A stretch of DNA of 64,000 nucleotides. Origin: Breoghania sp. L-A4. Lineage in GTDB: Bacteria; Pseudomonadota; Alphaproteobacteria; Rhizobiales; Stappiaceae. The stretch covers positions 3,077,579 through 3,141,578 of the forward strand of contig NZ_CP031841.1 in the NCBI RefSeq assembly GCF_003432385.1, written 5' to 3'. The notes beneath the pieces are model-generated. The model was not told the DNA's origin. It saw nothing but the letters and a program-made list of their open reading frames with translations, and did not search any database. The position numbers were made by a program, and so were the translations under genes. Shown here piece by piece: positions 18,493-28,568 of the stretch (position 1 is the first letter of the stretch; each line of letters opens with the position of its first letter).

Positions 18493-20111
18493 TTGCTCCT
18501 CACATTCATCGCCCTCCCCGCCCACGCCGATGAGCCCACCATGCCCATACCCATCCTGCACGAGGAGGCGGAGGCAGCCGGCATCACGCATACCTACGAC
18601 GGTCCGTGGGAGTATTTCGTCGGCGGCGGCGTGGCGGTTCTCGACTGCAACGGCGACCGCAAACCCGATCTGTTTCTCGCCGGCGGCACGAACGACGCAA
18701 AGCTCTTCGTCAACGACAGCCGCCCCGGCGGCGCACTGGCCTTCCACGACCAGCCCACCGGGCTCGACGCGCGTCACCTGACAAAGGTCACCGGAGCCTA
18801 TCCGCTGGACATCGACAACGATGGCCATCTGGATCTGGCGATCCTGCGCGTCGGCGAGAATCTTTTGCTCAAGGGCGGTCCGGACTGCACGTTCGAACTC
18901 GCCAACAAGGCCTGGGGCTTTGACGGCGGCCGCGCCTGGACCACGGCGTTTGCGGCACAATGGGAGCCGGAAAACGCCTACCCCACGCTGGCGTTCGGCA
19001 ACTACGTCGACCGCTCCGCCCCGGCTCGCCCTGGGGCACCTGCCACGACAACGCGTTGTTCCGCCCGCAAGCCTCCGACAGGCCCGACTATTCCATTGAA
19101 GTGCCGCTGCGGCCGGGCTATTGCGCCCTGTCGATGGTCTTCACCGACTGGAACCGCTCCGGCGAGCCTTCCTTGCGCATCTCGAACGACCGCCACTACT
19201 ACCGCGGCGGCGAGGAACAGCTCTGGGCCGTCTCCCCGGACCGGCCGCCGCGCGCCTATCGCCGCGCCGATGGCTGGCGGCATCTGAAGATCTGGGGCAT
19301 GGGGATCGCCACCGCCGATCTCGACGCCGACGGTTTTCCGGAATTCGCCCTCACGTCGATGGGCGACACCAAGCTGCAAACGCTCGACGAGGAGGCCGAA
19401 GAGGGCCGACCGGTCTATCGCGACATCGCGCTGGAAAAGCGCGCGACGGCGCACAGGCCCTACACCGGCGAGGACCTGCGCCCCTCAACCGGCTGGCACG
19501 CGGAGTTCGCCGACATCAACAACGACACGCTGGAAGACCTGTTCATTGCCAAGGGCAACGTCGAACAGATGCCCGAATTCGCCAGCTTCGATCCCGACAA
19601 CCTGCTGCTCGGCGCCTGGGACGGCGGTTTTGTCGAGACTGGCGCGCAGGCCGGCATCGCGCTCGACCGGCGCGGCCGCGGCGCGGGATTGGCGGATTTC
19701 AACAACGACGGCCTGCTCGACCTTGTGGTCGTCAACCGCGCCGGACCCGTCAGCCTGTTCCGCAATCTCGGCCAGACCATTCCGGACAGCGCAGGACAGC
19801 ACCGCACCGCAGCCATGGGCAACTGGCTGAAGGTGGAACTGGCGCAGGCGGGCGCGAACCGCAACGCGGTGGGCGCGAAAATCTCGGTGAAGATCGGCAA
19901 CCGCACCTTGGTGCGCGACGTGCTCTCAGGCGCGGGCCACGCCTCGGGACAGGCGGGCCCCGTTCACATCGGCCTCGGCGTCGCCGAACGCGCCCAGGTG
20001 CGGGTGCGCTGGCCCGACGGCTCCTGGAGCCACGCCTACCGCACCTTCGCCAATTCCCACGTGGTCATCGAAAAAGGCGCGGCGGCCGCCAAATACTGGA
20101 TCGCGGAGTAG
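18493..20111 (+). pseudogene. FG-GAP/CRTAC1 family secreted protein, frameshifted
   Basis: A repaired frame encodes about 540 residues. The N-terminal part (signal-like LLLTFIALPAHADEP, then ITHTYDGPWEYFVGGGVAVL) runs to about 19022, and the rest continues in the next frame as GSPWGTCHDNALFRP. One extra C in the run at 19019-19022 joins them. Calcium-binding FG-GAP/VCBS loops recur (DCNGDRKPDLFLAG, DIDNDGHLDLAIL, DLDADGFPEFALT, DINNDTLEDLFIA, DFNNDGLLDLVVV). The C-terminus is the ASPIC/UnbV domain (VRVRWPDGSW). The start is uncertain: a TTG at 18493 gives only a short signal peptide, so the true start may lie upstream. It probably works outside the cytoplasm with the preceding di-haem protein. 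Confidence 0.75.
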
Positions 20112-20116
20112 CCCGC

Positions 20117-20317
20117 CTAATCCGCCATATGCGCCAGACAGGCGATGAACAGGGTAGCGGCGCCGGCGGCGGCCACGCGGGTAACCTGCTCAAGCCCCCG
20201 AACCGGACGGTTCATCGGAGCGTAGTCGAGCCGGACCGTCTTCAGCGCCGCGTGGGCACGATCGCAGGCGCGTTGCACCTCGACCAGACTTGCGCGCGCC
20301 TCGACCTTGCCCACCAT
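20117..20317 (-). CDS. small hypothetical protein with C-terminal membrane helix
   Basis: A possible 66-residue protein. The first 45 residues are charged and helical (VEARASLVEVQRACDRAHAAL); the end, VAAAGAATLFIACLAHM, could be a membrane helix or tail anchor. An AGGGGACG lies about 6 bases before the ATG. It matches no family I know and sits tail to tail with the CRTAC1 gene, leaving 5 bases between stops. It may be a chance frame. Confidence 0.35.
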   Translation of the reverse strand: MVGKVEARASLVEVQRACDRAHAALKTVRLDYAPMNRPVRGLEQVTRVAAAGAATLFIACLAHMAD

Positions 20318-20461
20318 CGCTCACGTCCCCTGTCCAACCCTCGCATCGTTTCTAGGCGGCCAGACCTTTCGGTATGGTTAACGAAACGTTGAGAGCCAAA
20401 GGCACCCTACAGCGCGTTGCCATAATGACGCAACGGAACAGGGGAAGACGGAGAGACTGCC

Positions 20462-22281
20462 TCAGCGGCGCGTGGTGGCCGGATCGGCGGCGTCGAGAAT
20501 GCGCAACTGCACCTTGGCCTGACCCTGCCAGTGGTCGAGCGACAGGGCGCCGGCCAGATGCAGCGCGCCGCCGCGCTTGGACAAAAGCAGATTGCCCAGC
20601 GGCTGATCCGCCGCGCGAAATGCGATCGCCTTGATGCTGGCGCCGTCGGCCGATCCCAGCGTGGCGCGCACGTGCCCCTTGCCCACCACATCGGCGAACT
20701 TGACGATGTGCGAGGGCAGCGCGAACAGCGGCTCGGAATGGCCCGCGCCATAGGGCCCGGCCTTTTCCAAAAGTTCCATCAGCTTGAGCGTCGCGCCCGA
20801 GGCGGTGACCGCTCCGTCGAGTTTCAGGATATTGCTCTCGCGCGCGCCGTCGACGGCCGCGCCCAGCCGTTCCTCGAGAAACGCCTCCAGCTCGGGCACC
20901 TTGTCGCGCGCCACTGTCAGTCCCGCCGCCATGGCGTGGCCGCCGCCCTTGACCAGCAGGCCAGCGTCGACGCCAGCGCGTACCACTGCCCCCAGATCGA
21001 CGCCCGGAATCGAGCGCCCCGATCCGGTGCCGAAGCCGTCGTCATTGAAGGCGATCGCGAAGGCCGGGCGCCGGTGCCGCTCCTTCAGCCGCGAGGCGAT
21101 CAGCCCGACGATACCGGGATGCCAGTCGTCGGACCCGGTGACCAGCACGCTCGGCCCCTCGCCATCCAGCATCCTGATCGCCGCCTGGCCCTCGCCGTCC
21201 TCCAGCATGGCCGCCTCGATGGCCTGGCGCTCGGTGTTCAGCCGGTCCAGCTCCACGGCGATTCTGGCCGCTTCCTCGCGGTCCTCGCTGCTCAGCAGCC
21301 GTGCCCCAGCGCCGCGTCGCCAATGCGCCCGCCGGCGTTGATGCGCGGACCGATCAGGAATCCCAGGTGATACGGCGTCAGCGGACCGTTGACGCGCGCC
21401 AGATCGGCAAGCGCGGCAAGCCCCGCATTGACGCGGCGGCGCATCGCCACCAGCCCCTTGTTCACATAAGCCCGGTTGAGGCCGATGAGCGGCACCACGT
21501 CGCACACGGTGCCCAGCGCCACCAGATCCAGCCACGACAGCAGGTCCGGTTCCTGTCCCTTGAAACGGCCGCGCCGGCGCAACTCGCGATTGAGCGCCAC
21601 GCAGAGCAGAAACGTCACGCCGACGGCCGCCAGATGCCCCTGCCCCGACAGATCGTCCTGCCGGTTGGGATTGACCAGCGCCACCGCCGGCGGCAGCGTT
21701 TCACCCACCTGGTGGTGATCGGCAACCACCACGTCGAGCCCCAGCCGTTTGGCTTCTTCAAGGGAGTCGAAACTCACGCTGCCGCAATCCACGGTCACCA
21801 GCAGCGAGGCGCCGCCCTCGCGCAAGTGCTGGATCGCCACAGGGTTCGGTCCGTAACCCTCAATGATCCGGTCGGGAATATAGATGACGGGGTCCAGCCC
21901 GACGGAGCGGAGATACCGCGTCAACAGCGCCGACGACGTCGCGCCGTCCACGTCGTAATCGCCGAAGATCGCGACGTTCTCGCCGCGCTCCACCGCGTCC
22001 GCCAGACGGTGCGCCGCGGCGTCCATGTCGACGAGCGTCGACGGGTCCGGCATCAGGTCGCGCAGGCTGGGATCGAGGAACTGTTCGGCGTGATCGGCGT
22101 CCACGTCACGGCCCGCCAGAACACGAGCCACCACATCGGGCAGGCCGTAGCGCTGGGCGATCAGCTGCGCCTGCGCGGCGCGCGGCGCGTCCAGACGCTC
22201 ACGCCACACCCGCCCCGACACGGATTTCTCGACGCCGAGAAAGGCGCGGGTCGCAGGATCTTCGCGAAATCCGCCGAGCAT
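20462..22281 (-). pseudogene. recJ: single-strand-specific DNA exonuclease RecJ, frameshifted
   Basis: RecJ degrades single-stranded DNA 5' to 3' in recombination and mismatch repair. Repaired length is about 606 residues, normal for the family. The DHH catalytic domain shows IFGDYDVDGATSSALL, VTVDCGS and VVVADHHQVGETLP. The C-terminal half has DDGFGTGSGRSIPGVDL and VKGGGHAMAAGLTV (DHHA1). The two halves are in different frames that meet at a C4 run on the + strand (21304-21307): one more base restores INAGGRIGDAALGARLLSSE. The start MLGGFRED at 22281 follows GAGGTGACC. recJ usually lies beside glpX-hom in this order; here a signalling operon lies between. Confidence 0.88.
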
Positions 22282-22726
22282 GGTCACCTCAAGCTTGCTC
22301 CCATATGCGTGCCGGCCATCGCGATGCATGACCATTGGTTGTGGCGCGCCCCACGATGCACGACGCGTCCATGATGTTCAAATCGGCATCCGGCATGTCT
22401 CGCGCGACAACAACCGGGGTTCCCGCGCCATCAAGCAGCCCCCGGTTCAATGCGTTGGGACGATCCAAACCGGACAAACGCCTGCCTGTCACCGAAGCTC
22501 GCTCTGGTAAGCAATCAGGTCCGGCAGAATCATCTGATTGACAAGGGACAAACTGGAAAATGTGGCCCAATGCGCCATTCGGAGGGTACGAACACCCTTT
22601 TCCCCGAGGGGCATTTTGCCAGCGCTACGCCCTGGAGAGGACCGAAACCGTGAACCGGTATCGCGGCCGATGCTTGAGCAAATTACGCGGGCGCGACGCT
22701 CAGTGTCCATCACGGCGTCCGGCGCG
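22282..22726. other. intergenic region, no gene seen
   Basis: 445 bases between recJ and the end of the GGDEF/EAL gene. Several frames are open but none has coding character or a recognisable product. It should hold the recJ promoter (minus strand) near 22300-22400. Confidence 0.4.
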
Positions 22727-25258
22727 TCAGCCGGCGCCGCGCCGGAGTTCCCCAGCAGTCTTGTTTCCAGTGGCGCCTAGGTCGAGCTTCGACAGCGCGA
22801 CGGGACGACTGAACAGATATCCCTGCACCTGATGGCAGCCGGCGGCGCGCAGCATGTCGAACTGCTCCCGGGTCTCGATCCCTTCCGCCGTGGTGGTGAT
22901 GTCGAGCGATCGGCCCAATCCGATGATGGCGCCGACAATGGCAGCGCAATCGCTCCGCTTCTGCATTTCGTTGACGAACGAGCGATCGATCTTGATCTTG
23001 TCGAATGGAAACACCTGCAGATAGCTCAGCGACGAATAGCCGGTTCCGAAATCGTCAAGGACGACAGAGACGCCGAGCTCTCTCAAGTCATGCAGGAACG
23101 CGAGGTTCTCGGAATTCTGCTGCAACAGAACGGACTCGGTGATTTCGATTTCGAGCCGCTCTGGCGCAAGACCCGAGTCCGCCAGTGCCGTCACAACCGT
23201 TTGCGTCAGATTGCCGGCCCTGAATTGCACCGGAGACAGGTTGACCGCGATCTTGATGTGAGCCGGCCACCGCGACGCGTCCCTGCATGCCTTGCGCAGC
23301 AAGCGCTCACCCAGCGGGATGATCAGGCCGGTTTCTTCCGCGATCGCAATGAACATGTCCGGAGGAATCATGCCGCGACGCGGATGCTGCCAGCGCGCCA
23401 AAGCCTCGACGCCACAGGTTTCCATCGTGGCTGTATCGACGATGGTCTGGTAGTGCAGTTCGAATTCGTCCCGCGCGAGCGCCTTGCGCATATCCAGCGC
23501 AAGGGTTCGGCGCGAGCGTGTTTCCTCCGCCATCACGCGGTCGAAGAAGCGATAGCCGTTGCGCCCATCCGATTTTGTCTTGTAGAGCGCCAGATCCGCA
23601 CTTTTGAGCAATTGATCCGCGTCGATGCCATCCTCGGGCGCAAGTGCAATGCCGATGCTGGCGCCGATAACCAGTTCAGCGCCCTCGATCATGTAAGGAG
23701 CGGTCGTGATGTCCAGAAGATCCTCCGCCAAAGCCAATGCGGCCTGCTTTTGATCTCCGGCCGCGGTTGCCTGCAGAACCGCGAACTCATCGCCGCCCAG
23801 CCGTGCCACCGTATCGCCTTTGCCGACCATTGCGCGCAGCCGATCGCCGAACTCCTTAAGCAGGGCATCGCCAACCGGGTGCCCCATGGAATCGTTCACC
23901 GCCTTGAACTGGTCGAGGTCCAGCACAAAGATCGCGAACGACGCCTTCTCCCGGTTCAGCTGCGTCAGGGCCTTTTCAATTGCTTCCAGAAACGATGCCC
24001 GGTTGCTCAGCCCGGTCAAGGTGTCCTGGCGCGCCAGGCTCGCGATCTTTTTCTCCGCCCGATGTCGCTCGGTGATATCCTCATGCGTCGCGACCCAGCC
24101 GCCTTCGGGCAACGGCCGGTTGATGACATTCATAATTCTCCCATCACTCGTGGTGATGACATGATGTGTCGTCTCTCCGCGCCGCATTGCGGACGGAATC
24201 GTGTCGGTGGATTCGTTGTAATTGCCGTAATCGTTGGTCAAGGTCCTGCGATACGCGAGAAGCTTGTTGAATGACCAGCCGATCTCGATGCGGTCGCTCG
24301 ACAGTTCGTACATGTCGGAATACTGCTGATTGAACAGGACCAGCCGGGCGTTGGAATCAAACATGACGAGACCCTGCGACATGTTCCGCAAGGCCGCGTC
24401 GAACTGCATGTTTTTCAGCCGCAGTTCCTCTTCTCGATTTTTCAGCAACTGATTGTCGTGTTCGATTTTCTCCCGGAAGGCCGCAACAGCCCGGACCATC
24501 CTGCCAATTTCATCCCGTCGCTGCGGGTCGCTGATCTCGACATCGAGCTTGCCCGACGACACCTGCTGCATCAGGTTCGTGATCGATTGGATCGGATGAA
24601 CGATCGACCGCGCGACCATCAAGGCCGTGACGAGGCTGACGGCCATCGCAATCATGCCGCCAATCGCGAGGACCCTTTTGTTCGCGCTGGCCTCGTATGC
24701 GAGGTCTTCGGCAAAGGATCGCGTCTTCTCTGTCACGTCGAACAGGAATGCCTTCAAATCGCGGTCGACGTTCTTGAACTCGTCGTCGACCATGCCCAGC
24801 ATCATCGTGGCCATCGGCGCGTCTACGCCGCCAACGTCAAGCGTGTCCTTGGCGACATCTTCATAGCGCTTCCATTCTGTCTGAAGCGCGTGAATCTTCT
24901 CCCGCCCGATGTCGCTCAGGTCCGGCCGATCGGCAAATTCCGAAAAGCGCTGCGTGGTGGAGTTGACGCCGGCGAAGACCTCGGCACGCAATGCGTCAAG
25001 CAAGATTGGACTGACGCCGTTGCTCGCCCACGAGACATACCGGAATATGCTCACGTGCGTGTCGACGATGTCGTCCTTGAGCTTTGACACAGCGAGTTGT
25101 TTGGGAAGGGTCACGGTGGACAGGCTCTTGAGGCCCGTGTCCGTTTTGGAAAATGTCAGGTAAGCGCTTATTCCAGGGAGCAGCATGCAGATCAAAAGAA
25201 CAAAGGAGGCCACCAATGTCTTCAGTCTGATCGAACTATTTTTAAATAGATCTACCAT
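22727..25258 (-). CDS. membrane GGDEF/EAL cyclic-di-GMP signalling protein
   Basis: An 843-residue protein that makes and/or degrades cyclic-di-GMP. Order: transmembrane helix 12-33, periplasmic helical sensor about 34-196, transmembrane helix 197-217, HAMP about 218-270, PAS about 285-400, GGDEF about 405-570, EAL about 580-830. The cyclase motif RLGGDEF is intact at 486-492, and the phosphodiesterase motifs VEALARW (617 on), NLSPVQF, ITESVL and DDFGTGYSSL are all present, so both activities are possible. It lies 33 bases after a periplasmic Cache protein gene on the same strand and is probably co-transcribed with it. Confidence 0.9.
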   Translation of the reverse strand: MVDLFKNSSIRLKTLVASFVLLICMLLPGISAYLTFSKTDTGLKSLSTVTLPKQLAVSKLKDDIVDTHVSIFRYVSWASNGVSPILLDALRAEVFAGVNSTTQRFSEFADRPDLSDIGREKIHALQTEWKRYEDVAKDTLDVGGVDAPMATMMLGMVDDEFKNVDRDLKAFLFDVTEKTRSFAEDLAYEASANKRVLAIGGMIAMAVSLVTALMVARSIVHPIQSITNLMQQVSSGKLDVEISDPQRRDEIGRMVRAVAAFREKIEHDNQLLKNREEELRLKNMQFDAALRNMSQGLVMFDSNARLVLFNQQYSDMYELSSDRIEIGWSFNKLLAYRRTLTNDYGNYNESTDTIPSAMRRGETTHHVITTSDGRIMNVINRPLPEGGWVATHEDITERHRAEKKIASLARQDTLTGLSNRASFLEAIEKALTQLNREKASFAIFVLDLDQFKAVNDSMGHPVGDALLKEFGDRLRAMVGKGDTVARLGGDEFAVLQATAAGDQKQAALALAEDLLDITTAPYMIEGAELVIGASIGIALAPEDGIDADQLLKSADLALYKTKSDGRNGYRFFDRVMAEETRSRRTLALDMRKALARDEFELHYQTIVDTATMETCGVEALARWQHPRRGMIPPDMFIAIAEETGLIIPLGERLLRKACRDASRWPAHIKIAVNLSPVQFRAGNLTQTVVTALADSGLAPERLEIEITESVLLQQNSENLAFLHDLRELGVSVVLDDFGTGYSSLSYLQVFPFDKIKIDRSFVNEMQKRSDCAAIVGAIIGLGRSLDITTTAEGIETREQFDMLRAAGCHQVQGYLFSRPVALSKLDLGATGNKTAGELRRGAG

Positions 25259-25291
25259 GCCACTCTTTCAGGAACGGGTGCAATCGCCAAC

Positions 25292-25753
25292 CTACAGATT
25301 ATAGATTCCGACACCTACGAAGTATTCTCCCATCTTTTCGATATAACTAGATTTATCTTCAATCTTGTTATTGATGGGATTGGGCCACTTGTAGTCGACC
25401 CAGCCCGTTCCATTGCCATTGGCGATGTCGATCATTTCCCGGATCAGATATTTTCCATCTTGATCCTTGAGATTCAAAAGGTTCTTGCCAACCAGAACCG
25501 GGCGCGCGCCATGCGCGACATTCACGCCCTGCAGATCATAGATGAATGGATACAGGTCGCGGTCATGGAAGGCCGGCGTCGTCGGATCGTTGACGGCTTT
25601 GAATGTCGCATCCGGCCCTTCCCTTTGAAAAAGCTCTATGACGCGATTCACCATGGCGACCGCTTCCTGCTTCGTGCCGAACTCGGCTGCGTTCGCGAGG
25701 ACAGGCGTCAGCGTAAGTGCCACGAACAGCCATCGCACCAATATCAAGCGCAT
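25292..25753 (-). CDS. periplasmic single-Cache domain protein
   Basis: A 153-residue secreted protein. The signal peptide MRLILVRWLFVALTLTPVLA ends at ANAAEFG. The rest is one small Cache-like ligand-binding domain, with KQEAVAMVNRVIELFQREG, FHDRDLYPFIYDLQGVNVAHG, LIREMIDIANGNGTGWVDYKW and a C-terminal YFVGVGIYNL. It has no membrane anchor or output domain. The start at 25753 is fixed by GGGAGGAAG about 4 bases upstream. It precedes the GGDEF/EAL gene by 33 bases, so it may bind a small molecule and report to that protein's periplasmic part. Confidence 0.8.
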   Translation of the reverse strand: MRLILVRWLFVALTLTPVLANAAEFGTKQEAVAMVNRVIELFQREGPDATFKAVNDPTTPAFHDRDLYPFIYDLQGVNVAHGARPVLVGKNLLNLKDQDGKYLIREMIDIANGNGTGWVDYKWPNPINNKIEDKSSYIEKMGEYFVGVGIYNL

Positions 25754-26186
25754 CGGGCTTCCTCCCAGATGAGTGACCCTGAACAATGAATTGAACTAAT
25801 TTAGAATTGTTAAACGACGGCAAATAATAGTGATTTGTTATTGAAATTTTCGTCTGGAACGTCCGACACAATAGTTGGTAACAAGTTTAGTTCCAGTGCT
25901 CTGCCAGGTTGCTGAATACAGTCTTCGAAGACTGCTCGATCGTGGGCACTGGCGCACACAATTTGGAATAGCCAACGGTTTCAGTTGGCCCGGCTCGCAT
26001 GAATTTTGCTTTGGTTAAAAAAGAGGGAAACGCCCCGGGCCGTTCGACGAACCGCCAGCGCAGGTCCAGGGCTCATCTGCCCAGGACCCGCGCGTAGCCC
26101 GATGCGAAAGGACACCGGCTGTCCGACAGGAACCACGCTATTGCAACAGCATGGACCCGATCCTGGTCACGACCCGCCCAAGCCGC
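25754..26186. promoter_or_regulatory. promoter region of the Cache-GGDEF/EAL operon
   Basis: 433 bases. The part from 25785 to 25900 is AT-rich (AATTTAGAATTGTTAAACGA and similar) and probably carries the promoter for the Cache operon on the minus strand. The remainder up to the glpX stop shows no gene and no clear terminator. Confidence 0.4.
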
Positions 26187-27185
26187 TCAATCGAGGTAGA
26201 ACTTGTCCATCTGGGTGTGCGTCGCCTTGATCCAGCGCACGGTTCCAGTCGACGAACGCATCACGCAGGTGTGCGTCTCGATCGAATTCTTGCCGAACTT
26301 CACGCCCTGCAGGAAATTTCCGTCGGTCACGCCGGTGGCCGCGAAGTAGACGTCGCCGGACGCCATTTCTTCCATGGTGTAGACGCGGTTCTCGTCCGCG
26401 CCCATCTTCACCGCGCGTTCCTTCTGCTCTTCGCGGGTGATCACCAGCCGGCCCTGCATCTGGCCGCCGATGCAGCGCAGGGCCGCCGCCGCCAGCACGC
26501 CTTCCGGCGCGCCGCCAATGCCCATGTAGATGTCGATGCCGGTCTCGTCCGGGTTTGTGGTGTGGATCACGCCGGCCACATCGCCGTCACCGATCAACCG
26601 GATCGCGGCGCCGGTGGCGCGCACTTCCTCGATCAGGCGCGCATGCCGCGGCCGGTCGAGAATGCAGGCGGTGATCTCGTTCACCGGCACGCCCTTGGCC
26701 TTGGCCACGGCGTTGATGTTTTCCGTCGGCGTCGCGTCCAGATTGACCGTACCGGCGGGATAGCCCGGGCCGATGGCGATCTTTTCCATGTAGCTGTCCG
26801 GCGCGTTGAGCAACCCGCCCTCCTCGGCCATGGCGATTACCGCCAGCGAGTTGGACAGGTTCTTTGCGCAGATCGTGGTGCCTTCCAGCGGGTCCAGTGC
26901 GATGTCGACCTTCGGGCCGATCTTGGTGCCGACCTTTTCGCCGATGAACAGCATCGGCGCCTCGTCGCGCTCACCTTCGCCGATCACCACCGTGCCGTCG
27001 ATCGGCAGCTGGTTGAGTTCGCGGCGCATCGCGTCGACGGCGGCCTGATCGGCGGCCTTCTCGTCGCCGCGGCCACGCAGCCGCGCGGCCGAGACGGCGG
27101 CCCGTTCGGTGACGCGTACCAGTTCCAGCGTCAGGATACGATCCAGCGAGACCGGTGATTTAGCGTCCTTGGAGACCATTGCCAT
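26187..27185 (-). CDS. glpX: class II fructose-1,6-bisphosphatase
   Basis: A 332-residue cytosolic phosphatase of gluconeogenesis that hydrolyses fructose 1,6-bisphosphate. GlpX hallmarks are AAVDAMRRELNQLPIDGTVV, IGEGERDEAPMLFIGEKVG, VDIALDPLEGTTICAKN, IYMGIGGAPEGVLAAAAL, and YFAATGVTDGNFLQGVKF. Length is normal for the family. It lies 9 bases after hom in the same direction, the third gene of an aminotransferase-hom-glpX operon conserved in Hyphomicrobiales. Confidence 0.95.
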   Translation of the reverse strand: MAMVSKDAKSPVSLDRILTLELVRVTERAAVSAARLRGRGDEKAADQAAVDAMRRELNQLPIDGTVVIGEGERDEAPMLFIGEKVGTKIGPKVDIALDPLEGTTICAKNLSNSLAVIAMAEEGGLLNAPDSYMEKIAIGPGYPAGTVNLDATPTENINAVAKAKGVPVNEITACILDRPRHARLIEEVRATGAAIRLIGDGDVAGVIHTTNPDETGIDIYMGIGGAPEGVLAAAALRCIGGQMQGRLVITREEQKERAVKMGADENRVYTMEEMASGDVYFAATGVTDGNFLQGVKFGKNSIETHTCVMRSSTGTVRWIKATHTQMDKFYLD

Positions 27186-27194
27186 ACCTTTGCG

Positions 27195-28538
27195 TTACGC
27201 CACGTCGGGCGTGCGTTCAATGCGGATCATCTGCGGCGCGCCTGCAATGACGTGCTCGTTGGCAATCGCCTCAAGCGCCGCCTTGATGTCCGCTTCCGTG
27301 GTTTCATAGGTGATCAGGATGACCGGCTGCGCCTGTGACGGCGCCGGCGAGTCAGGCGTCTCCGGAGCGGCGCTGCGCGGCGCGCGGCGGCGCTGCACGA
27401 TCGATTCCAGCGAGATGCCCTGCTCGGCCATGCAGCGCGCGATCGCCGCGAAGGCCCCGGGGCGGTCCTCGACGGCCAGGCGGATGAAATAGCCGCCCTC
27501 GTGCCGGCGCATGCGGGCGCGCTTGTAGGGAACCAGTTTTTCGGCCGGACTGCCGAGAGTGGACATCAGATCGCCGCGCGCGATGTCGGCAATGTCGGCG
27601 ACCACCGACGACGCCGTGGCGTTGCCGCCCGCGCCCGGGCCCACCAGCACGATCTCGCCGACATAGTCGGCATCCACCGCAACCGCGTTCAGCACGCCGT
27701 CAATGCGCGCGATCGCCGAGGATTTGGGGACCATGGTCGGGTGCACGCGCTGCTCGATGCCGGTATCGGTGCGCTGGGCGATCCCCAGAAGCTTGATCCG
27801 GTAACCCAGTTCATCCGCCGCCTCGATGTCCGCGGTGGTGATCGAGGTGATGCCTTCAAGATAGATGGAATCCACGTCGATCTCACAGCCAAACGCCAGG
27901 CTGGTCAGCAGGGCCAGCTTGTGTGCGGTATCATTGCCCTCGATGTCGAAACTCGGATCGGCCTCCGCGTAGCCAAGCCGCTGCGCGTCCGCCAGACACG
28001 CCTCAAACGAGATGCCCTCGGTTTCCATCCGCGTGAGGATGTAGTTGCAGGTGCCGTTGAGAATACCGGCCACCCGGGTCACGCGATTGCCCACCAGCGC
28101 CTCGCGCAGCGTCTTGACGATGGGAATGCCGCCGGCGATCGCCGCTTCGAAATTCAGGCTGACGCCATTTTCTTCCGCAAGCTGCGCCAGCGACACGCCG
28201 TGCCGCGCCAGAAGCGCCTTGTTGGCGGTGACGACATGCTTGCCGTGGCTGAGCGCAGCGCGCACGCTCGCTTCCGCGGGGCCGTTGTCGCCGCCGATCA
28301 ACTCGACGAAGACATCGATCGCGTCGCTTGCCGCCAACGCGCAAGGGTCATCGTGCCAGGTCATGGCCGAGATATCGACGCCGCGGTCGCGCGCACGGTC
28401 GCGGGCGCTGACGGCAGTCACCTGCACCGGACGCCGGCACCGCAGCGCGATCTGCGCGCCATTGCTTTCAAGGAGCCGAATGACCGAAGCTCCGACCGTT
28501 CCAAGGCCGGCTACGCCGAGTCTCAGTGCATCTGCCAT
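27195..28538 (-). CDS. hom: homoserine dehydrogenase
   Basis: A 447-residue enzyme reducing aspartate semialdehyde to homoserine on the way to threonine and methionine. The N-terminal NAD(P) fold has GVAGLGTVGASVIRLL. The catalytic domain has VVTANKALLA, ILNGTCNYILTRM and FDIEGNDTAHKLALLTSLAF. A C-terminal ACT domain starts near residue 355 (YFIRLAVEDRPGAFAAIARC) and allows amino-acid feedback. An unusual Arg/Ala/Pro-rich insert (RRRAPRSAAPETPDSPAPSQ) interrupts the ACT domain. It starts 30 bases after the aminotransferase stop. Confidence 0.95.
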   Translation of the reverse strand: MADALRLGVAGLGTVGASVIRLLESNGAQIALRCRRPVQVTAVSARDRARDRGVDISAMTWHDDPCALAASDAIDVFVELIGGDNGPAEASVRAALSHGKHVVTANKALLARHGVSLAQLAEENGVSLNFEAAIAGGIPIVKTLREALVGNRVTRVAGILNGTCNYILTRMETEGISFEACLADAQRLGYAEADPSFDIEGNDTAHKLALLTSLAFGCEIDVDSIYLEGITSITTADIEAADELGYRIKLLGIAQRTDTGIEQRVHPTMVPKSSAIARIDGVLNAVAVDADYVGEIVLVGPGAGGNATASSVVADIADIARGDLMSTLGSPAEKLVPYKRARMRRHEGGYFIRLAVEDRPGAFAAIARCMAEQGISLESIVQRRRAPRSAAPETPDSPAPSQAQPVILITYETTEADIKAALEAIANEHVIAGAPQMIRIERTPDVA

Positions 28539-28568
28539 GCGAATACGTGATCCAGTTTTGTTCAGGGA

